Positions 1-10,747 of a stretch of 21,000 nt of DNA are shown here, piece by piece (within the stretch, counting starts at the first letter, position 1; the number at the start of each line of letters is the position of its first letter). The stretch spans positions 111,501 through 132,500 of the forward strand of contig JAQGDQ010000571.1 of NCBI GenBank assembly GCA_030141605.1, read 5' to 3'. The translations under genes and the position numbers were made by a program. The notes beneath the pieces were generated by a model, which had not been told where the DNA came from, did not search any database, and saw only the letters and a list, made by a program, of their open reading frames with translations. This DNA comes from Tubiluchus corallicola (taxonomy: Eukaryota; Priapulida; Priapulimorpha; Priapulimorphida; Tubiluchidae).

Positions 1-304
1 ACAAGCTATTAATGGCGAATATCCGTACGCGTTTATTTTCCAGTGTTGAAAGAGTTAGAGGAGAATTGTGAATAGTTTTGCCAAGCAAGACTCTTAATGA
101 AATGACAAAACCTCCGTTATTCTTTGGATATTCGCAATGTGCTAAGGTTTCGACATGAATAATGAATGAAGTAGAATGCGTTTAATACATAGTTCATAGC
201 TCATAGATTTGAATCTAAGAAGAATTAACAGCGTAACTGCATTGCTTAGCTTTGCTTTGCATAAGTCTTGTTTCGATTGGAAGAATTCTTTGAAAAATTA
301 AATG
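1..304. other. Unique AT-rich sequence, no gene seen
   Basis: I see no convincing open frame, splice-bounded exon or RNA gene here. If the NPF gene at 4309-4502 continues leftwards on the minus strand, this would be intron or flank. I looked for the expected 3' NPF exon (acceptor followed by Phe-Gly and basic residues) and did not find it. Confidence 0.5.
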
Positions 305-591
<287 letters not shown>

Positions 592-662
592 AACGAAAGG
601 GATAAAAAAGCTGCTTGAACGAAATGTGCATGTAACTGGAGCGAGAATGACACAAACGTCAA
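592..662 (+). repeat. Left arm of 71-base inverted repeat (foldback)
   Basis: The reverse complement of this segment matches 725-795 with three mismatches by eye. The 62-base spacer 663-724 is AT-rich. Outside the arms lie (GA)n on the left and (CT)n on the right, so complementarity can continue into the microsatellites. This may be a foldback or MITE-like element, or an inverted duplication. No transposase is present. Confidence 0.93.
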
Positions 663-724
663 GACTAGTTTAGTAAATGATGTTTATTAATATGATTAAT
701 AATAAAATTAATTACATTTCTTCG

Positions 725-789
725 TTGACTTTTGTGTCATTCTCACTCCGGTTACATGCACATTTCGTTCAAGCAGCTTTTTTATCCCT

Positions 790-795
<6 letters not shown>
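725..795 (-). repeat. Right arm of 71-base inverted repeat (foldback)
   Basis: Inverted partner of 592-662. It runs directly into (CT)n at 796-820, which is then interrupted by the LINE beginning at 821. Confidence 0.93.

Positions 796-820
<25 letters not shown>
796..820. repeat. (CT)n tract at the LINE 5' junction
   Basis: 25 bases of pure CT between the foldback arm and the first LINE base. The same strand orientation (CT) resumes at 3348 directly after the LINE, as expected if the LINE landed inside a CT array. Confidence 0.9.
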
Positions 821-822
821 AA

Positions 823-3095
823 AAGTTCAAAAGACACTCAAGCTACGAAAATAAACTCATCTATATTACTGACAAAGAAAACTTTGATAGTGAACTTAGT
901 AGTGCTATGAATAGATGGCTACAGAGCAAGACAGAAAAACTAAATGTAGAAAAAGGTGCCATCTTCTGGAAAACATATAAACAAATTTTTAAAGGTGTAA
1001 ATAGCAATAATAATAATAGTGTTGATATATTAATTAGTAATGGCTCACCTGTAGTCTCGGCCTCGGATAGTGCTGATTTATTATATAAGACTTTTTTTAG
1101 TGGGGAACACTTGAACGCGGAAGAATTTGATGAAAACTGGAAAAATCACATTGAACGCTCATTATCAGTTATGGACTGGGAACAAAACGAAAATTTTTGT
1201 CTAAATAACTGGTTTAATTTACAAGAATTAGAAAATGCAGTAAGTGAAGTGCGAACTGAAGGCAAGGCGCTTGACTCCGATGGGTTTCACCCAAAAATGA
1301 TAAAACATTTTGGGCCAGTCGCAAAAAATATTGTATTACGTATTGCAAATATGTGCTTAGAGAATCAAGTATGGCCTTGGACGTGCACGAAAGTAATTCC
1401 ACTAAAAAAACCTAACAAAATCGATTATTCAAATGCCAGTAATTATCGTCCAATTACCATTTCTTCGTATGTAGGTAAACTCGTTGAGCGTTTAATATCA
1501 AATAGACTTAAAAATCATTTCTTTCAGTTAAACTGCATTGATACAGAGCAAGAAGGCTTCATAAAAGGCAAAAATACAGTACGTTATTTAACGAGATTAG
1601 TTACTGATATGGAAGACGACATTTTGAATAATGCATTCGGTATAACAATCTGCTGTGATTACGAAAAAGCGTTCGACAGTGTTTGGGTTGAAGGTTTATT
1701 ATTTAGACTTATTTGTGCAAATGTACGAGGGTCTATGCTACGCCTTATAGCATATATATTACAAAATCGCAATATTTGCATAAAGATAAATGATTATATG
1801 TCCGATCAATATCGATGCAATTTAGGACTCCCACAGGGGTCAGTTATAGCCCCAATACTGTTTATATTTTTCATTGCAGATATGTTTTATAATATGGATG
1901 ACTCTGTTAAAAAGTACAAGTATGTTGATGATGGATCTTTGCATGTGTCAAATACAGACCCGCAAACCTGCGTTACAATTGCACAAAGCTGTTGTGATGT
2001 GCTTCACAAATGGTGCCAGAAATGGCGTTTAAAGATAAATACGTTACCTGGTAAGACAGAAGCATTGCTAGTAGGGGCATGGGATGAAAATAACAAGCCA
2101 GATAATTTAAAAATTAGTAACAATGAAATATTGTTTGTTGAAGACAGCAAAATATTAGGCCTAACTGTTGATCGGAAATTAACATTTGCTAAACACGCGG
2201 GTAATGTTCATAAAAAGGTATGGTATAGACGGTTGAAAGTAAAAAACAATTGCAGTAAATATGCAGGTTTGCGACTTGCTACCATTGTAAATATTTATAA
2301 AACTACTATTTTGCCGATTATACTGTATGGTGCTATTGTATGGTTAGGTAAAAAACGTACTGTATTTGAAGATATAACCTATGATATAATGAATGTTTCT
2401 GCGGGGTTGGCTTTTAAACCAGATCGTACTAAATTGGAATTACTTTGTGGTCTTCCACCGTTAGACATTGAACTAGGACATTAGACGCTGATGATTTAGT
2501 AAAACAACAGATTCTGCGGTATGGTAGTACACGTCTGACAGGAAGACATATTTATAAAAATATTAGGTATACACATGCGCAGACTGTGAGAAACTTTTTA
2601 AAATTTGTCTGGAATGAAAACTTTCGTACTACAGATCTTGAACAAATTCCTGAAAATATGTTAAAGTATACCAAACGTCAAATTATAGATTATGTTTCTT
2701 CTACCTGGTCAACTAAATATAGGCATGTTATGCAATTTCGAGGAGATAATGTTGAAATACAGAATATAAAATGTACACCCTTAAATTTGCCGCTTGGAAA
2801 TAATGAAAGGAAAATAGAATCCATTGCCATGTCCTTTTTAACTGGCCAGGGGAATTTTAACAGCTTTTTGTATAGACTTAATATGAGTGATACTAGTTTA
2901 TGTCCATGTGGAGAAGAAGAGCAAACTCAGCACATTTTATTCAGATGTAATAAAGTAGATAATGCAAAAAGAATGCCGTTCATGGAAATAGCTGATGCCA
3001 ATTATACACGTAATATTATGCTTCAATCTGATAAAAATTTAATAATGGCTTTTACTAACCTGATCAGAGATAATTTTATACTAAGTAATTGTTAA
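823..3095 (+). pseudogene. LINE ORF2 fragment: reverse transcriptase, frameshifted
   Basis: The frame is open from the CT junction; the first internal Met is at 907. Counting from that Met, the RT palm motifs are clear: an Asn-Tyr-Arg-Pro-Ile block near residues 179-183, motif A DYEKAFDSVW (catalytic Asp251, second Asp257), GLPQGS at 307-312, and motif C as YVDD at 339-342 rather than the commoner YADD. The frame ends at TAG 2482-2484, but coding continues in another frame from about 2484 (DADDLVKQQIL) through to the stop at 3093-3095. One frameshift around 2472-2482 therefore breaks the protein. The C-terminal part contains CPCGEEEQTQHILFRC (about 2911-2950), the cysteine/histidine knuckle usual after LINE reverse transcriptases. 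Upstream of Met907 the frame adds about 28 residues of linker. It is not functional as it stands: it has a frameshift and lacks the endonuclease. Confidence 0.9.
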
Positions 3096-3320
3096 TTTAG
3101 GCCCGCTCGAGTATACAAAAATAAATTATGTAGTTGTGTAAAGTTAATTTGTTTGAATAATACTTGTGATTCGTTTGAAATTATATCTAATTTAAGTATA
3201 AAATGTTATTCGTTGTACATAGTGTGAAACTGGATTTAAAAGATTTGTTATGTGAAAATGTAATTTGTTGATCTGAGCCTGCAAAAAGAGGCACCTTTGT
3301 ATATATATATTCATTTCTTT

Positions 3321-3326
3321 AATAAA
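3321..3326 (+). terminator. LINE polyadenylation-type AATAAA
   Basis: AATAAA directly before the short TTA-rich tail that ends the element at the CT junction. The context AATAAAGATT followed by ATT repeats recurs in the SINE-like fragment near 6814. Confidence 0.6.
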
Positions 3327-3347
3327 GATTTATTATTATTATATAAT

Positions 3348-3557
3348 TCTCTCTCTCTCTCTCTCTCTCTCCATCTCTTCTTCTTCTTCTCTCTCTCTTT
3401 TTCTGTCTCTCTCTTTCTTTCTCCATCTCTTCTTCTTCTTGTTCTTCTTCTTCTCTTTCTCTCTCTCTTTCTCTTTCTCTCTCCATCTCTTCTTCTCTCC
3501 ATTTCTCTCTCTTTCCGCTCACTCTCTTCCCTACCCGCCTTCATCGCAAGTTTCTTT

Positions 3558-3614
<57 letters not shown>
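3348..3614. repeat. CT-rich microsatellite, CT and TTC units
   Basis: Pure CT runs at both ends, with a middle of CT, TTC and CCATCTCTTCTT motifs (near 3372, 3423 and 3482). A short less repetitive stretch lies at about 3519-3560. The segment 3474-3512 closely matches the reverse complement of 521-550. This suggests it is the outer part of the right foldback arm, displaced by the LINE. Confidence 0.9.
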
Positions 3615-3617
<3 letters not shown>

Positions 3618-4302
3618 TCGTCGGTTCGATGAAGAAATAAATAAGGAAAGAAGAAACAAGAACAATTAAAGCAAATGCACGAAAAGACACACGTCAAATA
3701 ACAACATCCTTTACATCACGGTTTCCCCTGGGGCCGTTAAAATTCAATATTTCGTACGAAAATCTTTGATATATTCACAACACGTTTAACAGAATGTTCT
3801 TTAGAAAACAACTTTTCAGATATCAGGATGTCGTCCTACCCTAGAGTCCGATATTTATATTGTTAATTTATAAAATCATCCTTCCTGGGTGGTTATACAT
3901 ATTCATTTAATTAAAGTATTGCTCTGAACATGAAATGCTGCATCTGTTGTTGCCTCCATCGTAATGCTAGTTGCTAGTTTTGGACGCTATTGAATCCATT
4001 CCGTGAACGGGGCTTAATAAAGTACAATGTCACAACAATAAATTCGTAAGAAATTCACAGTCAGAAAAATAGAGCAATGGCGGAGAGAACCAAAAGACGG
4101 GTAAAATGTCATACAACTAATACAGCTATAGCTCACGAAAGGCCAAAATGCTAATGCATTGAACGATATCAGGTGTTTCAATTTTAAAAGAGTGACTACT
4201 GTAAAAAGTAAAAAGCCTACTAAATAAACAAACAGGTGGCAGCACCGTGGCAGTAATTGAAAACTAAATTAGAACCAAAAAATAGCCAATGCACCCACTA
4301 CA
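3615..4302. other. Presumed NPF intron sequence, no gene seen
   Basis: AT-rich unique sequence downstream (minus strand) of the NPF splice donor. I found no acceptor followed by Phe-Gly-basic codons, so the next NPF exon is not in this stretch as far as I can see. Confidence 0.4.
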
Positions 4303-4308
4303 ACTTAC
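4303..4308 (-). other. NPF: NPF splice donor GTAAGT, phase 2
   Basis: Minus strand reads CCCAG|GTAAGT, a full-consensus donor. It splits the Arg codon of Arg-Pro-Arg-Phe after two bases, the position conserved between vertebrate NPY and invertebrate NPF genes. Confidence 0.8.
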
Positions 4309-4490
4309 CTGGGCCTTGAAAGGGTTGCCCATTTTCGTTCCATGTCTTTCAAGTAGGCGAGGGCAGCGTCTGCACTTGTAAACGTCTTCCCGCCCAAAGC
4401 GCCCTGTGCTGCACTGGGCCTAACCAATACTGCCGCTATCACCAACGTGCAGAGTGTCATCATGAGAATTTTTGCTTCTAATTTTGCCAT
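4309..4490 (-). CDS. NPF: Neuropeptide F (NPY family) precursor, partial, one coding exon
   Basis: NPF is a secreted, C-terminally amidated peptide acting on NPY/NPF-type G-protein-coupled receptors, mainly in feeding and reproductive control in protostomes. The 61 codons visible encode a signal peptide: a basic start, a hydrophobic core at residues 8-23, and likely cleavage after Ser-Ala-Ala28. The start of the mature peptide follows (Gln29, possibly pyroglutamate), with TFTSADAALAYL in the middle and the end LSRPR at residues 57-61. The exon stops inside the last Arg codon (AG|G) at a perfect GTAAGT donor. NPY and NPF genes share a phase-2 intron in exactly this penultimate Arg codon, so the next exon should begin with the third codon base, then Phe and an amidation/cleavage signal. 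The predicted mature peptide would be 34 residues, close to the usual 36-40. The Tyr corresponding to NPY Tyr20 is kept. The N-terminal prolines and the usual Tyr at position 27 are absent. The Met at 4490 is the only Met giving a signal peptide and lies 12 bases after a splice acceptor, as in NPY genes with a non-coding first exon. The remaining doubt is whether the gene is complete and expressed. Confidence 0.8.
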
Positions 4491-4502
4491 TTTTCGATTT
4501 TT

Positions 4503-4512
4503 CTGAAAATAA
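4503..4512 (-). other. NPF: Probable NPF splice acceptor before the start codon
   Basis: Minus strand reads GTTTATTTTCAG|AAAAATCG, then ATG 12 bases into the exon. This places the start codon near the beginning of the second exon, as in NPY genes where exon 1 is untranslated. The upstream exon was not located. Confidence 0.55.
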
Positions 4513-4721
4513 ACGTACGAAGTTTAGGCATTTCTTCATGGTGTTACGCATGCGCACAATACTATCAGGATGATTTTGAAGCACTAGGATAACATTATAT
4601 CAGACTTACTCTGCTATGCTGGACATATAGTTCAAATGTTAGAGTATGTAACATGTGATTACAGGGATCTGAGTTCAAATCTTGTTTTTTCAGACCTCTT
4701 CTTTTTGAGTTAACTAGCTTT

Positions 4722-5311
4722 TAGGTTAAAGCAAAACCGTAACCAATCTTAAACTGTCGGTCAAAACAAACTAATCTTTAAAATTTTGAAAGGAAACATA
4801 CTATTTTTCCAAAAATGACTTACGCGAAAACAATTATTACCACACAAACACAATTTCATGTGAACTTCACTAGTTCTTTGTTGTTACATGCATTTCACCA
4901 TTCGCTAGTCAGTAGGGCACTAGCGCCTGCATTTCGGAAACGCATTGCACAAAAAACAGGTGTTGTACCTCTCAGTTCACATGTGTTATTTGTGACAAAC
5001 TACACACGTTCGACAGCTCATGCGTGGCCACAGCGATAAATTTAAATTTAAAATTTGAATTTTTACCTTAAAACTTGCCTAGTTTTAATACAACACACTG
5101 AATATCTTACAGTAGCACTGTACTTCAATTTTCGCTTTTGCAAACACGTGCAACACGCTCGTGGAATATTTTTGCAGTTGCAAATTATGTTAGTTTGTGA
5201 TGTCGTGAATAGTTGGGCTCGCCCGCCGTTAATTAAGTTTTTAATCTGTTATTTAATCATCAGAAACGCTTTTGCAACATCAATTATGATTTAATGAATT
5301 GTGTAAAATTC
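4722..5311 (+). repeat. Interspersed repeat family 1, copy 1 body
   Basis: Aligns by eye over most of its length with 10748-11240 and, inverted, with 13260-13545. Shared blocks include AGCAAAACC, CTGCATTTCGGAAACGC, GTTGTACCTCTCAGTTCACA and TAGTTGGGCTCGCCCGCCGTT. It has about 70 bases (4858-4927) that copy 2 lacks. Weaker similarity to copy 2 extends back to about 4640. There a GAGTTCAAATC motif resembles a tRNA-type B box, so a tRNA-derived SINE head is possible but degenerate. The short open frames inside are not proteins. Confidence 0.85.
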
Positions 5312-6131
<820 letters not shown>

Positions 6132-6135
<4 letters not shown>

Positions 6136-6203
6136 TATGTATACTTTTTATCGAACTTGAAAATGGGGTAGTATATGAAAAATCATCCTGTCTTCCTTTA
6201 ATG
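6132..6203 (+). repeat. Interspersed repeat family 1, copy 1 tail
   Basis: TTTTTATCGAACTTGAAAA, then GTATATGAAAAATCA and CTGTCTTCCTTTAATG. This matches the 3' end of copy 2 at 11231-11296 and the inverted copy 3 at 13192-13255. It is displaced from its body by the GA-rich insert. Confidence 0.85.
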
Positions 6204-6631
6204 TGAACACATTCTAATCCTGATTAGCCTAGAGGATGATTGTAATTCCCCCTACGCATGACTAATAAATACTTATATATAGGAAGCAATGTGAGTAAGT
6301 TTGCCATAATAACAGGTTTGAACGTATCAGCCATTTAATAATAAAATCAGCAAAGCTATTATTTCACACCGTCTAGAAACTGTAGAAAATAATTGGCCAA
6401 GGCAGTGTCTGCAGGCGGAAGACGCGTCTTAGCTTGAAAAGTCGAGCTTTTGTCAGAAACTATTTAGAAAGGATTTTTATTGTGAATCCTCAAAGAAAAA
6501 GCGGAAAAGACAACGAATAAGAAGAAAGAAAGATAATAAGAAGAAAGTGAACTGAGAGGCAGCAATGGCAGTGGCACAGTTATGATTTATGATTGTTTTT
6601 GCAATGTTGATGATTATGTTAATTATTATAC
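6204..6631. other. Unique sequence, no gene seen
   Basis: AT-rich, with stops in all frames. A purine-rich patch at 6490-6550 is too short and irregular to call as an array. Confidence 0.4.
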
Positions 6632-6855
6632 AGCGGCCGGGTCATACCAAAGACTTTAAAAGTGACACCTGCTGTTGCCCTGCTTGGCACGTGGTATTTA
6701 GGGTAAAGTGGGGTAACAATAGTCTCTGTTATGTAGTTGTAGTTGGTTATTTACAGTCGGCGATAATAGCTCTTTGAGCTAATGTTAATTGTTCACCCAA
6801 AAGCCAACTTTAAATAAAGATTATTATAATTATTACTATTATTATTAATGTTACA
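6632..6855 (+). mobile_element. SINE-like or LINE 3'-end fragment
   Basis: It starts with GGCCGGGTCATACCAAAGAC and includes a segment ending TTGCCCTGCTTGGCAC. It ends at AATAAAGATTATTATAATT, running into an (ATT)n tail. From memory, the CCAAAGACTTTAAAA...CTTGG core resembles conserved cores of SINEs seen in mollusc and other marine invertebrate genomes; I could not check this. No tRNA-like head is visible, so it may be 5'-truncated. The 62-codon frame at 6589-6777 is probably chance. Confidence 0.55.

Positions 6856-6947
<92 letters not shown>
6856..6947. repeat. (ATT)n microsatellite tail
   Basis: About 30 ATT units directly following the element ending AATAAAGATTATTATAATT. This is best read as the expanded tail of that retroelement. 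Confidence 0.95.
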
Positions 6948-8530
6948 GTTAACTAATTGCATTCATTGACAGTCAATTAGTGCATTTGTTTATTGTTATT
7001 TTAAATGTCTTGGATTTTGCAATTTGTACGGTTTGTATTAAATAAAATGTTACGTACATAAAAACACCTATACCAATATGGAATTAGACAAAACTTTGCC
7101 AGTCGGTAAGCCGTGAATATTTCAGGAATATAATAATTATGACGAGGAAAATTTTATTGAAATTGTCATCGTGGAAAACACTGTGCTCAATTTGCAGAGT
7201 TTTATCCTGCGCGTTTACGAGGGATATAAACTCAAGGCGTAAATTATCAACCGTTCTTTGTGGCGGTGAAAAATTTTAATTAACGCAAACGGCATACCTG
7301 TTTTGATGGCTTTTTCGTAAGATGGGCTTCATTTAACAAACGGGCTTCCGGGATTTGAACAATGCCTCGAGAGGCAGAACGGAAACAATTGCTCAAGTTT
7401 GTTATGGTCGCGTTAAGTTATGTACCTGCTTAAAAACTACTTTTTAAGTAATTAAGTAACTTTTTTGAAATCCCAGACGTGTTCAGATACGCCGTGAAAC
7501 TTCTGCTTCTTTGTTCAAGCAAAGAAGCCAAATTTATTGTCTGAATGTAAGGAGATGCGACAGTTTAGTGGATACATGACGTTAATCATCGCAAACAATT
7601 GCTTTATGAGACAGCTTTGATTCGATACAAGCTTATTAGATAAAATAATCGTTTTCAGGTAGATATTAATGCTAAACTCTAGTAATAAATTACTACTCAA
7701 ATAAACTTTCGTGCTCTCAAATAACTAAACATTTCATCACGCTATTGCCACAAAGACCCCTAAAAATGAAATGAGCAGATATTAGTGTTAATTTTTTTTA
7801 TAATTTATTTATCTTTGTTTATTTCAGCGTTCATGGACGTTACCATAAACGGTTCATGTCTTAAACCATAAAATACAGTTGAGCATTAAGTACAATTGCT
7901 TACTAACAAACTTAGTTATAAAGACATAAACTTACTATTTACAAAAAGTAAAAAGAGAGAGAAGTTATAATACTTTAATCAGTACATTAGTTTGATTGTA
8001 TTGACTTCATGGGCGCGTTAATTTCATTTCATTCATTTACTCGCTATTTTATTATTTTTTAATTTTAAATTATATGCAAACTCTATGGAAAAAAGGTATA
8101 AAAGTATTAAATTTTTCATGATTGATGCAAAATGTGGCGCAAAAACGAACGATGGAGTTTCCCAATAAGAAACGGTTAAGATTAGGTATATTTTTTGTGC
8201 CCACACTGTATATGGAAAATTCTTTTAACAAAACTGCTAATTATAAGAGTCATTCTGTTAACTTTTTTCTCGAAGCGGCCGAAGTTGTGCTTAACAGGGA
8301 GACAATGAGGAATTCCATACGTAAGAAGCCCGAAGAAAAAAATGGGTTTATAACCCAACAATCTCGATCCTGGAGTGTTCTGCGAACCTATGTGGCAAAG
8401 CATCTGATCTGAAAACTAGCAAGGTTTCAGCGTATGTAAAATCTTTATCTAAATTTCAGTACCTTAATTTAGTTGCAAATTCGCGGCAGAGTAAAAACCA
8501 GCTAAAGGAATCCAGACTTTAAAAAAGTTC
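6948..8530. other. Unique AT-rich sequence, no convincing gene
   Basis: Only short open frames occur. The longest, 8122-8412 (96 codons), has no recognisable motif, no splice or promoter support and an AT-driven composition like its surroundings. I treat it as chance. Confidence 0.4.
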
Positions 8531-9146
8531 AAAGACAAAGCGTCATAGACATAGCATCATAGACATAGCGCCACAGACATAGCGTCATAGATATAGCGTC
8601 ATAGACATAGCGTCAAAGAAATTGCGTCATAGACATAGCGTCATCGACATAGCGTCATAGACATAGCGTCAAAGACATAGCGTCATAGACATAGCGTCAT
8701 AGATATAGCATCAAAAACACAGCGTCATAGACATAGCGTCAAAGACATAGCATCAAAGACACAGCGTCATAGACATAGCGTCAAAGACACAGCGTCATAC
8801 ACATAGCGTCATAGACATAGCGTCATAGATATAGCGTCAAAAACACAGCGTCATAGACATAGCGTCATAGACATAGCGTCATAGACATAGCGTCAAAGAC
8901 ACAGCGTCATAGACATAGCGTCAAAAACACAGCGTCATAGACATAGTGTCATAGATATAGCGTCAAAGACATAGCGTCATAGACATAGCGTCATAGACAT
9001 GGCGTCAAAGACACAGCGTCATAGACATAGCGTCAAAGACACAGCGTCATAGACATAGCGTCATAGATATAGCGTCAAAGACACAGCGTCATAGACATAG
9101 CGTCATAGACATAGCATCATAGACATAGCGTCATAGACATAGCGTC
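8531..9146. repeat. 14-bp minisatellite, 44 units in phase
   Basis: The unit is ATAGACATAGCGTC. 616 bases is 44 x 14, and first and last units are in register, so there is no net insertion or deletion. The main unit types differ at linked positions: ATAGACATAGCGTC and AAAGACACAGCGTC alternate often, with rarer ATAGATATAGCGTC and AAAAACACAGCGTC. The linkage indicates that a 28-bp dimer was copied as a block. Confidence 0.97.
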
Positions 9147-9740
9147 TGCTTTCTGATATGAGAATAATGTAATTTTGATATCACGTATCAAAATTTTCTG
9201 CCCTTTTCAATTGGCTTTGGGCTATGTACTTTAGTCTGACATCCAGTTCAATTTGATTTCAATCCTAATCTTAACTTTTGCATTTGAAATAGCTGATCTT
9301 TTGTGGTTATTACCCAGAGTATAGTACATACTAAATTTGCTCAAAATCTTAAAGGCCAAGGAAAGGTGTACCTGTGTAAGTTTTAGAAAAATCGCCTTAA
9401 AAGGTCATATTACTCTACAGCAATTTTATGCGTATATCGTACTACCGTTGAAAAGATTTTTTGTTTGTTTTCAGTTTAAATTTCCCGCGACGCTGTTTCG
9501 ACCGCGCCTTTACATGACGTCATATATGCACGACGTAAATCAGGACAAAAAAGAAAATGTTAAACAATGTCCCAAAAAACTTTCCATGCAAATTTACTCA
9601 GCATTTCGCTTATCTGCTTGAAAGACTTTTGTTACTAGAAAAGAAAATTATTAATTATTTAAAATGTTTTCACTAATTGGTAAAATGTTGTTGACTCACC
9701 CTCCAGGGTGCACCACCACTAACCAAAAATCTATTTTTAA
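9147..9740. other. No convincing gene; possible diverged repeat
   Basis: A 94-codon open frame (9337-9621) has no recognisable domain and a composition matching the flanks. Phrases such as AAATCTTAAAGGCCAAGG look like dispersed-repeat sequence but no second copy is present here. A perfect TGACGTCA lies at 9515-9522. Confidence 0.35.
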
Positions 9741-9866
9741 TTTTATTGACAAGATACAGTAATTTAAAATTTTACTTAGTTAGTGACGTGTGCGCTACGA
9801 ATGCTCTAATTATTTTTTCAAAGTTTACACAATGTTATCTAAGCTTGTTTCAAATGACTTATCGTC
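9741..9866 (+). repeat. Interspersed repeat family 2, copy 1
   Basis: Similar to 18527-18633. Shared blocks are TATTGACAAG, CTTAGTTAG, GAATGCTCT, TTATTTTTTCAAA and CTTGTTTCAAA, in the same order and spacing apart from small indels. Full element ends are unknown. Confidence 0.75.
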
Positions 9867-10640
9867 AAAATGGCTGCGTGTAACGGTCATCGCGGGAGTT
9901 TAAATTTTCATGATTTATACAGCGCTACTGCCGATGCAAGTCCTGTATGCAAAAAGACAGTGTGTAAACGGTCTAAAATTACAAGTGGAAAGTTTCTAAG
10001 CTTTATGTATATAAGTGCAGGGTTTTCCTGCTCTTTAAGGTGCTGCAAATGAAAGTTCAGTTGACGAGCGTTGTCCCTTCGTAGAACAAAATAACCTTCT
10101 GGTCTTTAAGTGACAATAACACAAGATAGACATTCATTGATAGAGAAAACATATTTACTTATGAATCCAGGCAAAACAATGGAGAATTGTCTAATATATA
10201 GCGGTGCCATAAGGTGTAAAGTTTGGGCGTCTAAAATGGATTTTCCGGGGGAGGTCGCCACTGCTGAGCATGCGCATTAGTTCCCGAATGAACAGGTAGT
10301 GGATGTATCACTTCAAAGTCAGTGATGTAGTGTGAATAGTGTAATTTTCGTATTTTTAAAATTCTGTTTTGACTAAAAATACTTTAATATCCCTGCAAAC
10401 TAATGGAGGAATGCTAATAAAAATGTCGTTTTTTTGGTGTCAAAGGTGACGAATTTGCTTTGTTATTAAGGAACGGAAGCAATTCGGTCAAAAAGACTGT
10501 TTATTAGTTTTAGCATAAAAACGAGGACTACATTTTTTCTTGAAAAAGAATTATCATTTTTTTACAAAATGATGGTCATTTGAAGACAAGAATTAGGACG
10601 ACACGCCGAATGGCTTTTTTGACAAAAGTTTGACTTGACT
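9867..10640. other. No gene seen
   Basis: AT-rich sequence with a 60-codon open frame at 9870-10052 that has no recognisable feature. Nothing else is supported. Confidence 0.4.
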
Positions 10641-10747
10641 TTTTGTAAGTCGCTCGGTAGGTCAAACGGTTACACATTCACCTGCATATGAAATTCAAAA
10701 TCGGTTTTTGCTGTACTTGACAATTCTGCTATTGATACACTTCTTGC

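Larger units (their letters stand above)
821..3347 (+). mobile_element. 5'-truncated non-LTR (LINE) retrotransposon
   Basis: About 2.5 kb in one orientation. It begins in the linker between where an endonuclease domain would be and the reverse transcriptase, so ORF1 and the endonuclease are missing. It continues through reverse transcriptase, the C-terminal region with a Cys/His knuckle, about 250 bases of 3' untranslated sequence, and an AATAAA at 3321-3326 followed by a short TTA-type tail. The 5' truncation is typical of target-primed reverse transcription. The motifs fit the broad jockey/I/CR1/R1 assemblage; I cannot assign the clade. Both flanks are (CT)n. Confidence 0.9.

Noticed and set aside
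677-910. 77-codon frame upstream of the LINE
   Set aside because: It spans foldback spacer, arm and CT tract, then reads the LINE in the wrong frame.
1214-1402. Minus-strand frame inside the LINE
   Set aside because: Shadow of the reverse transcriptase coding frame.
4640-4700. tRNA gene suggested by a B-box-like GAGTTCAAATC
   Set aside because: No cloverleaf can be drawn; at best a degenerate tRNA-derived SINE head. The same holds for 10648-10705.
8122-8412. 96-codon frame
   Set aside because: Composition matches surrounding AT-rich DNA, no motif, no splice or promoter support, and the opposite strand is equally open.
9337-9621. 94-codon frame
   Set aside because: Begins at a non-ATG codon, no recognisable domain, and probably within diverged repeat sequence.
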